Assembly: GCA_038148435.1 (NCBI GenBank)
Contig: JAYQVM010000011.1
Location: 1-31,065 of the forward strand
Source of the DNA: UBA5109 sp038148435
GTDB lineage: Bacteria > Pseudomonadota > Gammaproteobacteria > Pseudomonadales > Pseudohongiellaceae
DNA: 31,065 bases
Direction: 5' to 3'
The notes under the pieces were generated by a model. The model saw only the letters and a program-made list of their open reading frames with translations, was not told the DNA's origin and did not search any database. Shown piece by piece: positions 23,132-31,065 of the stretch. The position numbers were made by a program, and so were the translations under genes. How positions within the stretch are numbered: the stretch's first letter is position 1; the number at the start of each line of letters is the position of its first letter.

Positions 23132-23415
23132 AGGAAGAGCGTAAAGCCAAATCAGAAATTGCTGAAATGGATGGCCTAGCTGCTCTGCCGCGTAAAAGTG
23201 GTGAAATGGTTTTTCATGATGACTGGGAAAGAAAATCTTTTGCACTTGCAGTTAGCCTTTCAGGACAAGGGCTTTTTGAGTGGCATGAATTTCAGAGTGA
23301 GCTTATTTCCGCTATCAAAGATGCTGAAGGTGATGATCCTGACCATCCTAGCAGAGGGTATTTTGAAAGTTGGCAGCTTTCTTTGGAGCGCTTATTAGAA
23401 AAAAAACTGGCCTAA
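23128..23415 (+). CDS. Nitrile hydratase activator (P14K/NhlE-like accessory protein)
   Basis: A 95-residue protein homologous to the N-terminal part of beta subunits, with LPRKSGEMVFHDDWERKSFALAVSLSGQGLFEWHEFQ and YFESWQLSLERLL. Such accessory proteins deliver cobalt to the alpha subunit by forming an alpha-activator complex that swaps with apo-alpha-beta. It is at the short end of the family. The ATGA overlap with nthA fits its role in maturing alpha. No cobalt transporter (NhlF or CbtAB type) is next to it. Confidence 0.88.
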   Translation: MKEERKAKSEIAEMDGLAALPRKSGEMVFHDDWERKSFALAVSLSGQGLFEWHEFQSELISAIKDAEGDDPDHPSRGYFESWQLSLERLLEKKLA

Positions 23416-23450
23416 TATGTAAGTAATAAAAAATTCTTGAGGCTTTTAAA

Positions 23451-24029
23451 ATGCAAATATCTAAAATAAAAAATACCTTCATAAGAATAATAGCAGTTGT
23501 ATTCATATTTTTGATGCCATTTTGTACTTTTGCGCATCACTCTTCTTCTGAATTCAGCAATTCTAGATTCGAGCTAGAGGGGACGCTGCATCAAGTTATT
23601 TGGCGTAATCCACATCCCATTTTTACTTTTCAGTTAGCGAGTACTGGAGAACTATGGAACATCCAGCTTCCAGGCACTATCGAATCGCTAAGAGCAAATA
23701 ACATAATAGAAAACTCTTTTGAGCTAGGTCAGAGTATTAACATTACAGGTCTTATATCAATCCAAAGAGAGAATTACTTACTAGGTACGCATATTCTATT
23801 TTCTAATGGCAGTGAGCTGGTTCTTAATGGAGGTTTACAGCCTCTTTGGACCCATGAAACTGAAACAATAACTCCGGTAAGTGCTACTAATAATGTGATA
23901 ATTTCTGAGGAATCAATTAGGTCCCCCTTCAATTATAATTGGCTTTTAAGTTTTAGCATTATTGTTGGATTACTTACGATTTACGGAACAATAACTTTTG
24001 GAAAAAATAAATTTCAATCGGCTTTGTAG
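23451..24029 (+). CDS. Secreted DUF6152-family protein with C-terminal membrane anchor
   Basis: A 192-residue protein with a signal peptide (basic MQISKIKNTFIR, hydrophobic stretch to about residue 28, cleavage after TFA) and a mature start AHHSSSEF. The HH-S start, an early F-E-x-x-G-T and a WRNPHP motif are what I associate with DUF6152, a periplasmic family of unknown function. A hydrophobic helix near residues 165-183 would anchor the C-terminus to the membrane. The histidines suggest metal contact, which is only a guess. It has a good ribosome-binding site (GAGG) and lies 35 bases after the activator gene, so it is probably part of the nitrile hydratase transcript. Confidence 0.72.
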   Translation: MQISKIKNTFIRIIAVVFIFLMPFCTFAHHSSSEFSNSRFELEGTLHQVIWRNPHPIFTFQLASTGELWNIQLPGTIESLRANNIIENSFELGQSINITGLISIQRENYLLGTHILFSNGSELVLNGGLQPLWTHETETITPVSATNNVIISEESIRSPFNYNWLLSFSIIVGLLTIYGTITFGKNKFQSAL

Positions 24030-24091
24030 CTCCAAGTAATTATATTCACATGCTCTTACATTTTTTTTAAAAAATCATATCGGGTATCTAC

Positions 24092-24745
24092 ATGAGTAAA
24101 CTCTATGGCGAGCAACATCGAGGTTTTCAAGATGAATTTGAAACCCGTAAGTTAGCAGATACTATTGAAGAAGTAATTGTTCATACAGAAGTGTCTGGCC
24201 AAGAAAAAGCCTTTATAGAAAGCCGAGATATGTTTTTCCTTAGCACTGTAGATCATTTAGGCAGGCCTTCTGTTTCGTACAAGGGTGGAGAAAAAGGCCT
24301 AGTTAAAGTGGTTGATGGTAACACCTTGGCATTCCCTAGCTATGACGGTAATGGCATGTTTCTTTCAGCTGGAAATATGACCATCAATAATAAAGTAGGC
24401 ATGTTATTTATTGATTTTGAAAATCCTCACCGCCTGAGAATATATGGTGAAGCGACTGTTTCTAATAATGATCCTTTATTAGCTGAATATAATGATGCTC
24501 AGCTTATTATTAGAATAAAAATTACTGAAATGTGGATCAATTGCCCGCGCTACATTCATAAATACCAAAGAGTAGAAACTTCAAAATATGTCCCGCAAAA
24601 AGATACAGAAGCACCTCTACCAGAATGGAAAAAACTAGATTTATTTCAGGAACTGTTGCCCACCAAAGATCAGGGTAAGGCCGAACAACAGGGTGGTACT
24701 ATTACGCTTGAAGAATTACAGGAATATGAAAAACGAGATGATTAG
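24092..24745 (+). CDS. Pyridoxamine-5'-phosphate oxidase-fold flavoprotein
   Basis: A 217-residue protein of the PPOX split-barrel superfamily, which binds FMN or F420. Core features are FIESRDMFFLSTVDHLGRPSVSYKGG, NTLAFPSYDGNGMFLSAGNMTINNKVGMLFIDF and RLRIYGEATV, then a C-terminal extension with WINCPRYIHKY. This wording matches stand-alone members that act as flavin reductases or have unknown substrates rather than true PdxH. It ends the AT-rich gene group, 62 bases after the DUF6152 gene. A link to nitrile or aldoxime chemistry is conceivable but not shown. Confidence 0.82.
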   Translation: MSKLYGEQHRGFQDEFETRKLADTIEEVIVHTEVSGQEKAFIESRDMFFLSTVDHLGRPSVSYKGGEKGLVKVVDGNTLAFPSYDGNGMFLSAGNMTINNKVGMLFIDFENPHRLRIYGEATVSNNDPLLAEYNDAQLIIRIKITEMWINCPRYIHKYQRVETSKYVPQKDTEAPLPEWKKLDLFQELLPTKDQGKAEQQGGTITLEELQEYEKRDD

Positions 24746-25029
24746 TAATAAATAGATAGCAGACACAGACTTAAATCATCCAGAACTACTACAGATTGGG
24801 CTGTAGAGGGCGCCATAGCCTAATTCTAGTAAAAGATCAGCATTTAAACTTTTTTAACCAAGACAGCCAACTAGACCACTTCTTCAAAAGCACTAGAACT
24901 CGCCGAATTCATTTCTTTTGTCTTCAAGATATTCTCTTCGTCTGTGGCCCGAAGAAGCCTTTGCTAAATAACTGAAAGTGTCGATGGCGACGCTGCTCCA
25001 CAATGTAAAATTTTGTATACTTCTTGCCT

Positions 25030-26295
25030 ATGTCCATAATGAAAAAAATTCCCACCTTTCTTCACTTGCTCTGGTTGCTAGGGCTGGCGGTTCCTTGCGG
25101 ATTTGGCCAGTTGCCCTATGAGCGTGACTACCCGGTCATCAATTATTATGCGGTCGACGCCAGCGGCGAGCTGGCTGATTTTTTCGGGCAACTGGAAAGT
25201 GGAGTCCTAAGCCTGGCCTATGATCCGGTATATGGGTATCTGCCAGCGGTACTGGAGGCCCTCAATATAGATGTGTCCTCCCAGCTATTGGTATTTTCCC
25301 AAACGGCACGCAAGCGTCGTTTTATCTCATCGGTCAATCCCCGGGCAATATATTTTAATGATCAAATTTACGTTGGTTATGTGCCGCAGACTAACGGTCT
25401 GGAGTTTGCTGCCATGGATCCTGTGTTGGGTCCAGTTTTTTTTGAATTGGCAGAAGCGCAAGACGGCAGGCTGGATATCAAGCGCCAGACCAGTTTGTGT
25501 TTGCGATGCCATGATAGTTTGACCAACAGTGGTGGGGGCACCCCACGTTTTATGATGAATTCTGTGCTGGTGGATGAGACCGGCGCCATCGTCTCACATG
25601 AAATTAGCTTGGTTACCGAGAACAGTACACCACTGGAACGGCGTTGGGGTGGCTGGTACGTCAGCGGCATGCATGGCAGCCAGCAGACTCTGGGCAACTA
25701 CATGTATCGACCCGGCGAAACTTTCAATGAAGCGGACTTTCTAAGCTATGGCAATATCCCAGACATCAGCAACCTACTGGATACCAGTTCCTACCTGAGT
25801 CCTTTCAGTGACATTGTTGCGCTGATGGTCATGCAGCATCAGATTGAGGTGCAGAACCTGTTGACTCGTGTCAGCTGGAATTATCAACAAGAGCTGGCTG
25901 AGCAGGGCGGCATGGCTGAAGTAGCTCTGAAGGAACTTGCTAGGCCTTTGCTCGATGCCTTGCTGATGGCCAATGAAGCAACGCTGGGGGATACCATCAG
26001 CGGGACTTCTGGATTCAGCGAATATTTTCAAGCCTTGGGTCCAGCTGATAGCAAGGGGCGCAGTCTGCGACAACTTGATATGCAAGAGCGAGTTTTCAGC
26101 TACCCCCTGAGTTACCTGATTTATTCCGACGCCTTTGCAGCTTTACCTCAAGGGCTGTATGACTATCTTAGAGAGAACATTCAGCGCATTCTCGTGACCC
26201 TTGAGGACCCGGAGGATTATCCCTATTTGGATCTAGCTACGCGCCGCGCTATCCTGGAAATTGTCAACGAAACTGCGCCGGGCTTTTTCCTGTGA
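25030..26295 (+). CDS. Secreted single-CxxCH (heme c-type) protein of unknown function
   Basis: A protein of about 421 residues with a signal peptide (MKKIPTFLHLLWLLGLAVPC, cleavage near GFG) and one c-type heme motif, SLCLRCHDS (about residues 155-163). It resembles an uncharacterised family I recall from Planctomycetes and Acidobacteria. The shared phrases are LVFSQTARKRRFISSVNPRA, IYFNDQIYVGYV, PVFFELAE and LERRWGGWYVSGMHG. The C-terminal half is helical and has no further heme motif. The start could be the ATG at 25030 or 25039; the longer frame begins at a TTG (25024). Base composition returns to that of the backbone here. Role unknown; presumably a periplasmic redox or heme-binding protein. 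Confidence 0.8.
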   Translation: MSIMKKIPTFLHLLWLLGLAVPCGFGQLPYERDYPVINYYAVDASGELADFFGQLESGVLSLAYDPVYGYLPAVLEALNIDVSSQLLVFSQTARKRRFISSVNPRAIYFNDQIYVGYVPQTNGLEFAAMDPVLGPVFFELAEAQDGRLDIKRQTSLCLRCHDSLTNSGGGTPRFMMNSVLVDETGAIVSHEISLVTENSTPLERRWGGWYVSGMHGSQQTLGNYMYRPGETFNEADFLSYGNIPDISNLLDTSSYLSPFSDIVALMVMQHQIEVQNLLTRVSWNYQQELAEQGGMAEVALKELARPLLDALLMANEATLGDTISGTSGFSEYFQALGPADSKGRSLRQLDMQERVFSYPLSYLIYSDAFAALPQGLYDYLRENIQRILVTLEDPEDYPYLDLATRRAILEIVNETAPGFFL

Positions 26296-26348
26296 ACCCT
26301 TGTCCGCATCAGGTAGAATGCTGTCTTTTTGACAATTGAGAACAGGCA

Positions 26349-27230
26349 ATGCAGATACTCGATGGCCGGGCGACTTCCGAACTGGTAAAAACTGAAATTG
26401 CTGCGGCAGTTGCCAGCATCAAAGCCAAAGGCGGCAAGGCTCCTCATTTGGCAGCCGTCATTGTTGGTGATGATGGGGCTAGTCATACTTACGTGAATAA
26501 TAAGGTCCGAACCTGTAAGGAACTGGGTTTTGATTCGAGCCTGATCACACTGCCGGAAAACACAAGGGAAGCTGAGCTTCTGCAGAAGGTCAAGGAGCTG
26601 AATGAAAACGATGACATAGACGGCTTCATCGTTCAGGTTCCTCTCCCGGCGCATATCGATGAAGATAAAGTGACCGAGGCAATCGATCCTGCAAAGGATG
26701 TCGATGGGTTCCATCCGGAAAATCTAGGGCGCATGATGCTGGGACTGCCAAGCTATATTTCGGCGACCCCGAATGGCATTCTGGAACTGCTTAAACGTAA
26801 CCATATCAAGACCTCAGGCAAACACTGCGTGGTGGTGGGACGCAGTAATATTGTTGGTACACCGATGTCGATACTGATGTCCCGTAATACCGAGCCAGGC
26901 AACTGTACCGTAACGCTGGTTCACAGCAGGACCAAGAATATTCAGGAGATCTGTGTCAGCGCGGATATCCTGATCGTCGCCATAGGTAGTCCTGAATTCA
27001 TCAAGGCCGAGATGGTCAAGCAGGGTGCCGTGGTCATTGATGTTGGTACCACGCGGGTTCCTGATGCCAGTAAACCCAAGGGCTTTAGTCTGAAAGGAGA
27101 TGTGGATTTTGACGCGGTCAAGGACAAGTGCAGTTTTATCACGCCGGTGCCCGGAGGAGTGGGTCCAATGACCATAGTATCCCTGATGCAAAACACCCTG
27201 CAGGCACTGGAAAGAAAATTAGAAAAATAA
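26349..27230 (+). CDS. folD: Methylenetetrahydrofolate dehydrogenase/cyclohydrolase
   Basis: A 293-residue bifunctional enzyme that interconverts methylene-, methenyl- and formyl-tetrahydrofolate, supplying one-carbon units for purines and formyl-Met-tRNA. The catalytic lysine is in YVNNK (K52). DGFIVQVPLPAHI, the KDVDGFHPENLG stretch, VVVGRSNIVGTPM (NADP site) and ITPVPGGVGPMTIVSL are present. It is slightly long, and the segment MSRNTEPGNCTVTLVHSRTKN resembles Bacteroidetes FolD as I recall it, so horizontal origin is possible. A stem-loop (GAAAGTCA/TGACTTTC, 27248-27274) lies after the stop. Confidence 0.96.
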   Translation: MQILDGRATSELVKTEIAAAVASIKAKGGKAPHLAAVIVGDDGASHTYVNNKVRTCKELGFDSSLITLPENTREAELLQKVKELNENDDIDGFIVQVPLPAHIDEDKVTEAIDPAKDVDGFHPENLGRMMLGLPSYISATPNGILELLKRNHIKTSGKHCVVVGRSNIVGTPMSILMSRNTEPGNCTVTLVHSRTKNIQEICVSADILIVAIGSPEFIKAEMVKQGAVVIDVGTTRVPDASKPKGFSLKGDVDFDAVKDKCSFITPVPGGVGPMTIVSLMQNTLQALERKLEK

Positions 27231-27247
27231 TAGATCGCTCTTATGAA

Positions 27248-27274
27248 GAAAGTCACTATCTCAAAATGACTTTC
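27248..27274. other. Stem-loop between folD and trpD
   Basis: An eight-base perfect inverted repeat (GAAAGTCA at 27248-27255, TGACTTTC at 27267-27274) with an 11-base loop. No T-run follows on either strand, so intrinsic termination is doubtful; it may be an attenuating or stabilising hairpin. Confidence 0.4.
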
Positions 27275-27305
27275 AAGTAAGTGAATCAATAGCCTGGATT
27301 GAGTC

Positions 27306-28331
27306 ATGACAGATATTCCATCAGCACTAAAACCTTTTATTGCCAAAATCAGTGAAGGCGAGACACTCAACTTCGACCAAGCCACTGAGGCATTTGAGAT
27401 CATCATGAGTGGTGGTGCCACTGCTGCTCAGATAGCCGGATTTCTGGTCGCCCTGCGCATGCGTGGGGAAAAGGTCAGTGAGATCAGTGCGGCAGTCAAG
27501 GTTATCCGTTCAAAGGCATTGCCGATCAATGCACCAGCTGATGCCATGGATATCGTCGGTACCGGTGGTGATGGGAGTGGTACCCTGAATATTTCAACGG
27601 CTACAGCTATTGTGACAGCCGCCTGCGGTGTCCCGGTTGCCAAGCATGGCAACCGCGCCCTTTCCTCCAAATCCGGTACCGCTGATGCCCTCTCCATGCT
27701 GGGGCTAAACCTGGAGGCCCCTTTCGAGCAAATCGAACGGGCAATCAGTGAGGCCAATCTGGGGTTCCTGATGGCTCCGCGTCACCATAGTTCCTTTAAA
27801 TATGTTGGACCGGTCCGAATGGAGCTGGGTATTCGGACCATGTTCAATATACTTGGCCCGCTGTGCAATCCGGCTGGGGTAAAGCGATATCTGCTGGGCG
27901 TCTACAGCGCCCAGTGGGTAAGACCCATCGCGGAAACCCTTGCTCAACTGGGCTGTGAAAAAGCCTGGGTGGTTCATGGTGCTGATGGACTCGATGAGCT
28001 GAGTACCACCGGTGAGAATCTTGTTTGTGAAGTTGAGGGCAAGCACATCAAGGAGTTCAGCATCGGTCCTGAGGCTGTCGGTTTGCCACTGGCCAGTCTG
28101 GAAGCTCTAAAAGGGGGTGATGCCGATTACAATGCGCAACGGATACGTGCCTTGCTGGGCGGAGAAAAAGATGCCTACCGGGACATCGTCCTGTTTGGCA
28201 GTGCTGCTGCTCTCGTGATTGCGGACAAGGTAAAAGAACTCTCGACAGGCGTAGAGATGGCTGCAAATGCCATTGACAGCGGGAAAGCCTCCAAGACGCT
28301 GGAAAAACTTGTTGCTATCTGCCAGCCCTGA
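27306..28331 (+). CDS. trpD: Anthranilate phosphoribosyltransferase
   Basis: A 341-residue enzyme that joins anthranilate and PRPP, the second step of tryptophan synthesis. The PRPP-binding loop GTGGDGSGTLNIS (near residue 86), KHGNRALSSKSGTAD and RTMFNILGPLCNPAG are intact. It is a stand-alone TrpD without the usual trpG or trpC neighbours. The wording of several blocks (SGTLNISTAT, MAPRHHSSFKYVGPVR, LGVYSAQWVRPIAETL, AYRDIVLFGSAAALV) recalls alphaproteobacterial rather than gammaproteobacterial enzymes, so transfer or an extra paralogue is possible. It lies 75 bases after folD. Confidence 0.93.
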   Translation: MTDIPSALKPFIAKISEGETLNFDQATEAFEIIMSGGATAAQIAGFLVALRMRGEKVSEISAAVKVIRSKALPINAPADAMDIVGTGGDGSGTLNISTATAIVTAACGVPVAKHGNRALSSKSGTADALSMLGLNLEAPFEQIERAISEANLGFLMAPRHHSSFKYVGPVRMELGIRTMFNILGPLCNPAGVKRYLLGVYSAQWVRPIAETLAQLGCEKAWVVHGADGLDELSTTGENLVCEVEGKHIKEFSIGPEAVGLPLASLEALKGGDADYNAQRIRALLGGEKDAYRDIVLFGSAAALVIADKVKELSTGVEMAANAIDSGKASKTLEKLVAICQP

Positions 28332-28536
28332 TCCAGCTCTTTGTAGTCTTAAGTACCGTCAACTTTTTTTGTTTAAGAGCGTTATATACTCATCATGCGG
28401 CCTTATAAGGGGATGGCGGCCTGTTATTTAATTCTTATTTTTTTCCCAGTTTTTAAGAGCTTAAGGGGCTATACTCCGGCACTAAAGTGCATGTCGAATG
28501 CATGGCAATGTGTTCACTCCAAATGGAAAACGATTG

Positions 28537-29961
28537 ATGAGTACAGATCAGGCTGAAATTAATAATGAAAACTACATGCCTCGGCCTAAGAAAAAAGGCA
28601 GAGGGCTCCTATTGTCCGGTATTGTTGTTCTTCTGCTTGCCGGCGGACTGGCGTATTACTGGTATCTTGATGAAGAAGAAGTGGTTGAGAGCCAGCCTCT
28701 GATTGTAGCTGTCGACTTTGGGGATATTGAAAATACCATTGCTGCTACAGGTTCCCTGATTCCTTTTGAAACAGTAGAGGTGGGCGCTCAGGTTTCCGGT
28801 CAGCTCTTGAGGCTCTATATCGAAGCTGGGGATCTTGTCGAACAGGGACAGCTACTGGCTGAAATTGATGCCAGGCAGCAACAGCAACGGGTTGAATCCA
28901 GTCGGGCCAGTTTAGCGGGGCAGGAAGCCTTGCTTGAAGCAAGGCAGGCGTCTTTGCTGCTGGCTGAAGCCAATGCCGAAAGACAGCGTCGTCTGATGGC
29001 AGAAGATGCAACCAGCCAGCTGGATTTTGACAATGCCGTGAATGCACTGGCCTCGGCTCAGGCCAATTTGATCCAGACTCAGCGACAGATTGATCAGAGT
29101 CTGGCGAACTTGGCGATTGAGGAACAACAGCTCCAATTTACACGTATCGTAGCACCAATAGCTGGCACGATTGTTTCTGTTGCTATGACCGAGGGCAGAA
29201 CTCTCAATGCCACCCAGCAGGCGCCAACCATTCTCACCATCGCGGACTTGACCAAAATGAGTGTGGAGGCAGAGATTTCTGAAGCAGATGTTGCCAATCT
29301 AAATAATGGCATGGAGGTTTATTTCACGACTCTAGGCAGTGGTAACCGTCGATGGCAAAGCAGCTTGCGGCAAATTCTTCCGCAACCAACGATAACCAAC
29401 AATGTGGTCCTGTATACCGGTCTCTTCGATGTTGATAATACCGATGGCACACTTTTGCCGGAAATGACAGCGCAGATCTATTTCGTCACCTCGGCAGCAA
29501 GAAATGTCTTGACCGTGCCAATAGGTGCACTCAGCTTTGTCGAAGGCGGACCAGCCACTGCCGCTGGTGGTTTCAATGAACTGATGGGCGCTGCAGCTGC
29601 GGGAAACAGACCTCTTGGGGCTTCTTCACCTCAAGGCTTGCCTCCGGGTGGATTTGGTGGCAGACGTGGCCAGCCGGGAGCTAATGGTACTGCCAGACCT
29701 GAAGGTTTGCAGCTGGAAACCAGGCCGCGCAGAGCCATGGTACAGGTTCAATCCAACGACGGCAGTATGGAGCAGCGTGAAGTACTAGTCGGTATCACCA
29801 GCCGGGTTTCTGCTGAAGTCCTATCTGGTCTGGACCGGGGTGACCAGGTCGTGGCAGGCCTGATACAGGGTAATGCAGGGGGCTTCGATCGTGACCAGTT
29901 CCGTGAGGCTCTCGGTTTGCCTGCACCAGGCGGGGGCGGGGGCTTCAGGGGGCCAAGATGA
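28537..29961 (+). CDS. macA: MacA-like periplasmic adaptor of an ABC-type tripartite efflux pump
   Basis: A membrane-fusion protein of about 474 residues that links an inner-membrane MacB-type ABC protein to a TolC-like outer channel. An N-terminal transmembrane helix (GLLLSGIVVLLLAGGLAYYW) is followed by the lipoyl-like half motif (ETVEVGAQVSGQLLRLYIEAGDLV). Next comes a long Gln/Ala coiled-coil hairpin (about residues 115-200), then IVAPIAGTIVSVAMTEGRTL and the beta-barrel domain. A Gly/Pro-rich stretch of about 50 residues (29545-29706) interrupts the membrane-proximal domain, and the C-terminus ends in a glycine run. The ATG at 28537 is preferred; another in-frame ATG at 28498 would add 13 residues. 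The stop overlaps the next gene (ATGA). Confidence 0.88.
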   Translation: MSTDQAEINNENYMPRPKKKGRGLLLSGIVVLLLAGGLAYYWYLDEEEVVESQPLIVAVDFGDIENTIAATGSLIPFETVEVGAQVSGQLLRLYIEAGDLVEQGQLLAEIDARQQQQRVESSRASLAGQEALLEARQASLLLAEANAERQRRLMAEDATSQLDFDNAVNALASAQANLIQTQRQIDQSLANLAIEEQQLQFTRIVAPIAGTIVSVAMTEGRTLNATQQAPTILTIADLTKMSVEAEISEADVANLNNGMEVYFTTLGSGNRRWQSSLRQILPQPTITNNVVLYTGLFDVDNTDGTLLPEMTAQIYFVTSAARNVLTVPIGALSFVEGGPATAAGGFNELMGAAAAGNRPLGASSPQGLPPGGFGGRRGQPGANGTARPEGLQLETRPRRAMVQVQSNDGSMEQREVLVGITSRVSAEVLSGLDRGDQVVAGLIQGNAGGFDRDQFREALGLPAPGGGGGFRGPR

Positions 29962-31065
29962 GCGCAGGTAGCGTGGATGCCTCGGTGGAGAGGGATTTTA
30001 TAACCGAAACATCTGATGTGCCTGTTCAGGAACAAAGTCAGGCAATTCCCCTGATAGAACTGAGGCAGGTTCAGCGAACTTTTGTCACCGGTGGTGGTGT
30101 CGTGGTCAATGCGCTGCGTGGCATTGATCTGAAAATCTACCCGGGAGAGTTTCTTGCCATTGTCGGCCAGTCCGGATCCGGCAAGTCCACCTTGATGAAT
30201 ATCCTCGGCTGTCTGGACCGCCCCACGAGTGGCAAATACCTCTTTGCTGGGCGCGATATCGAAAGTTTTGATGCTGATGGCCTCGCCTGGCTCAGGCGTG
30301 AAGCCTTTGGCTTTGTGTTTCAGTCCTACAACCTGCTCGGTACCGAGTCGGCACTGGAAAATGTTCAGGTTCCGGCCGTTTACGCTGGACTTAAATCCCA
30401 TGAAAGGCTGATCAGGGCAGAGTCCCTGCTCAGTGCATTGGGGCTTGGTGAACGCATGGATCACAGGCCGACTCAATTATCGGGAGGACAGCAGCAACGC
30501 GTATCGATTGCGCGTGCAATGATGAACGGCGGTAATGTCATACTGGCCGATGAACCAACCGGTGCCCTGGATACCCAAAGCGGTATTGAAGTGATGGCCC
30601 TGCTGGAAGAGCTGGCAGAAAAAGGTCACACGGTCATTTTGATCACGCATGATCAGGAAGTAGCGCAGCATGCTGGTCGAATTATTGAATTCAGGGATGG
30701 CGAAGTGATCAGTGATACCGGACCCAAACCCGAACATGTCACCCCAAAAAATAATGCCAAATTACGTGAGCTGTTTTTGAGCCGCAAAGCATCTCCCATG
30801 CTGGCCAGTCTGGGTGAGGCGGTGAGGATGGCCTTTCGTTCGCTAAGGGCCAATATTTTCAGAACCATGCTGACCCTATTGGGGATCGTTATCGGGGTTT
30901 CATCGGTGGTAGCCATGCTCGCGATTGGAGAAGGAGCGCAACAGAATATCATTGCCATCATGAACCAGATGGGGACCAATGTAATGACCATTTCCCCGGA
31001 AAGGCAACCCGGCTCTTTTCGGCGCCTGCCCTCGACCTTGACCATGGATGATGCCACTGCAATCC
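29958..31065 (+). CDS. macB: MacB-like ABC transporter, ATPase-permease fusion (partial, runs off the window)
   Basis: The frame is open from ATG 29958 to the right edge (369 codons). An N-terminal extension of about 30 residues precedes an ABC ATPase with Walker A GQSGSGKST, Q-loop VFQSYNLL, signature LSGGQQQR, Walker B VILADEPTGALD and the H-loop ITHD. The first membrane helix of the MacB permease follows (FRTMLTLLGIVIGVSSVVAML), with the start of the periplasmic domain. MacB uses ATP in the cytoplasm to drive export of macrolides, lipopeptides or other substrates through MacA and an outer-membrane channel. The substrate here is unknown. It is coupled to macA by an ATGA overlap. Confidence 0.93.
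   Translation, partial: MSAGSVDASVERDFITETSDVPVQEQSQAIPLIELRQVQRTFVTGGGVVVNALRGIDLKIYPGEFLAIVGQSGSGKSTLMNILGCLDRPTSGKYLFAGRDIESFDADGLAWLRREAFGFVFQSYNLLGTESALENVQVPAVYAGLKSHERLIRAESLLSALGLGERMDHRPTQLSGGQQQRVSIARAMMNGGNVILADEPTGALDTQSGIEVMALLEELAEKGHTVILITHDQEVAQHAGRIIEFRDGEVISDTGPKPEHVTPKNNAKLRELFLSRKASPMLASLGEAVRMAFRSLRANIFRTMLTLLGIVIGVSSVVAMLAIGEGAQQNIIAIMNQMGTNVMTISPERQPGSFRRLPSTLTMDDATAI

Noticed and set aside
24893..25027. Minus-strand open frame of about 44 codons ending EYLEDKRNEFGEF
   Set aside because: It reads somewhat like a gene fragment, but it has no ATG, no recognisable family and no upstream continuation. Too little to call a pseudogene.

Overview
The window looks like the chromosome of a free-living gammaproteobacterium, probably a marine Pseudomonadales/Cellvibrionales-type lineage. 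The backbone holds argD, grxD, bfr, bfd, rnt, pyrC, argG, nth, rsxEGDBA, gloA and metG. As I recall, these genes lie near each other in much the same order in Pseudomonas and relatives. The assembly is a draft: ten Ns mark a gap at 21473-21482. The backbone is about 50% GC by eye. The stretch from about 21340 to 25000 is visibly AT-richer and looks like an insertion.

Left part (1-9900): argD runs off the left edge. It is followed by a small membrane protein, an orphan hydantoinase-B/oxoprolinase subunit, monothiol glutaredoxin grxD, an EamA transporter, and a translationally coupled pair made of a YkoF/MTH1187-like thiamine-binding protein and a PnuC/PnuT-type transporter. Next is an iron-storage module on the minus strand: bfr, plus bfd under a near-consensus promoter that contains a Fur box. 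A tightly packed minus-strand operon pyrC-rnt-acyl-ACP/CoA ligase ends beside that promoter. pyrC carries an in-frame TAA that splits the protein in two.

Middle (10000-21370): argG is followed by the rsx/rnf electron-transport operon with nth (minus strand, order A-B-D-G-E-nth). The usual separate rsxB and rsxC are replaced by one 316-residue protein. It is a complete RsxB joined to only the C-terminal two-cluster ferredoxin part and tail of RsxC, so no NADH/FMN-binding RsxC module is encoded here. Then come gloA, an Sfp-type phosphopantetheinyl transferase, a DUF2007 zinc-ribbon protein preceded by a probably broken small gene, a SixA-like phosphatase coupled to a methyltransferase, and metG, which has only TTG starts.

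AT-rich island (about 21340-25000): a 30-codon ORF with a strong ribosome-binding site is followed by a cobalt-type nitrile hydratase set (beta, alpha, activator), a secreted DUF6152 protein and a pyridoxamine-phosphate-oxidase-fold flavoprotein. No amidase or cobalt transporter is visible, but the gap lies just upstream.

Right part (25030-31065): a secreted CxxCH protein of an uncharacterised family; folD, with sequence features that recall Bacteroidetes enzymes; a stand-alone trpD that recalls alphaproteobacterial enzymes; and a MacA/MacB-type efflux pair whose ABC subunit runs off the right edge. The strongest candidates for something undescribed are the RsxB-C' fusion and the nitrile-hydratase island with its small leader ORF. 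I saw no CRISPR array, rRNA, tRNA or intact insertion sequence.
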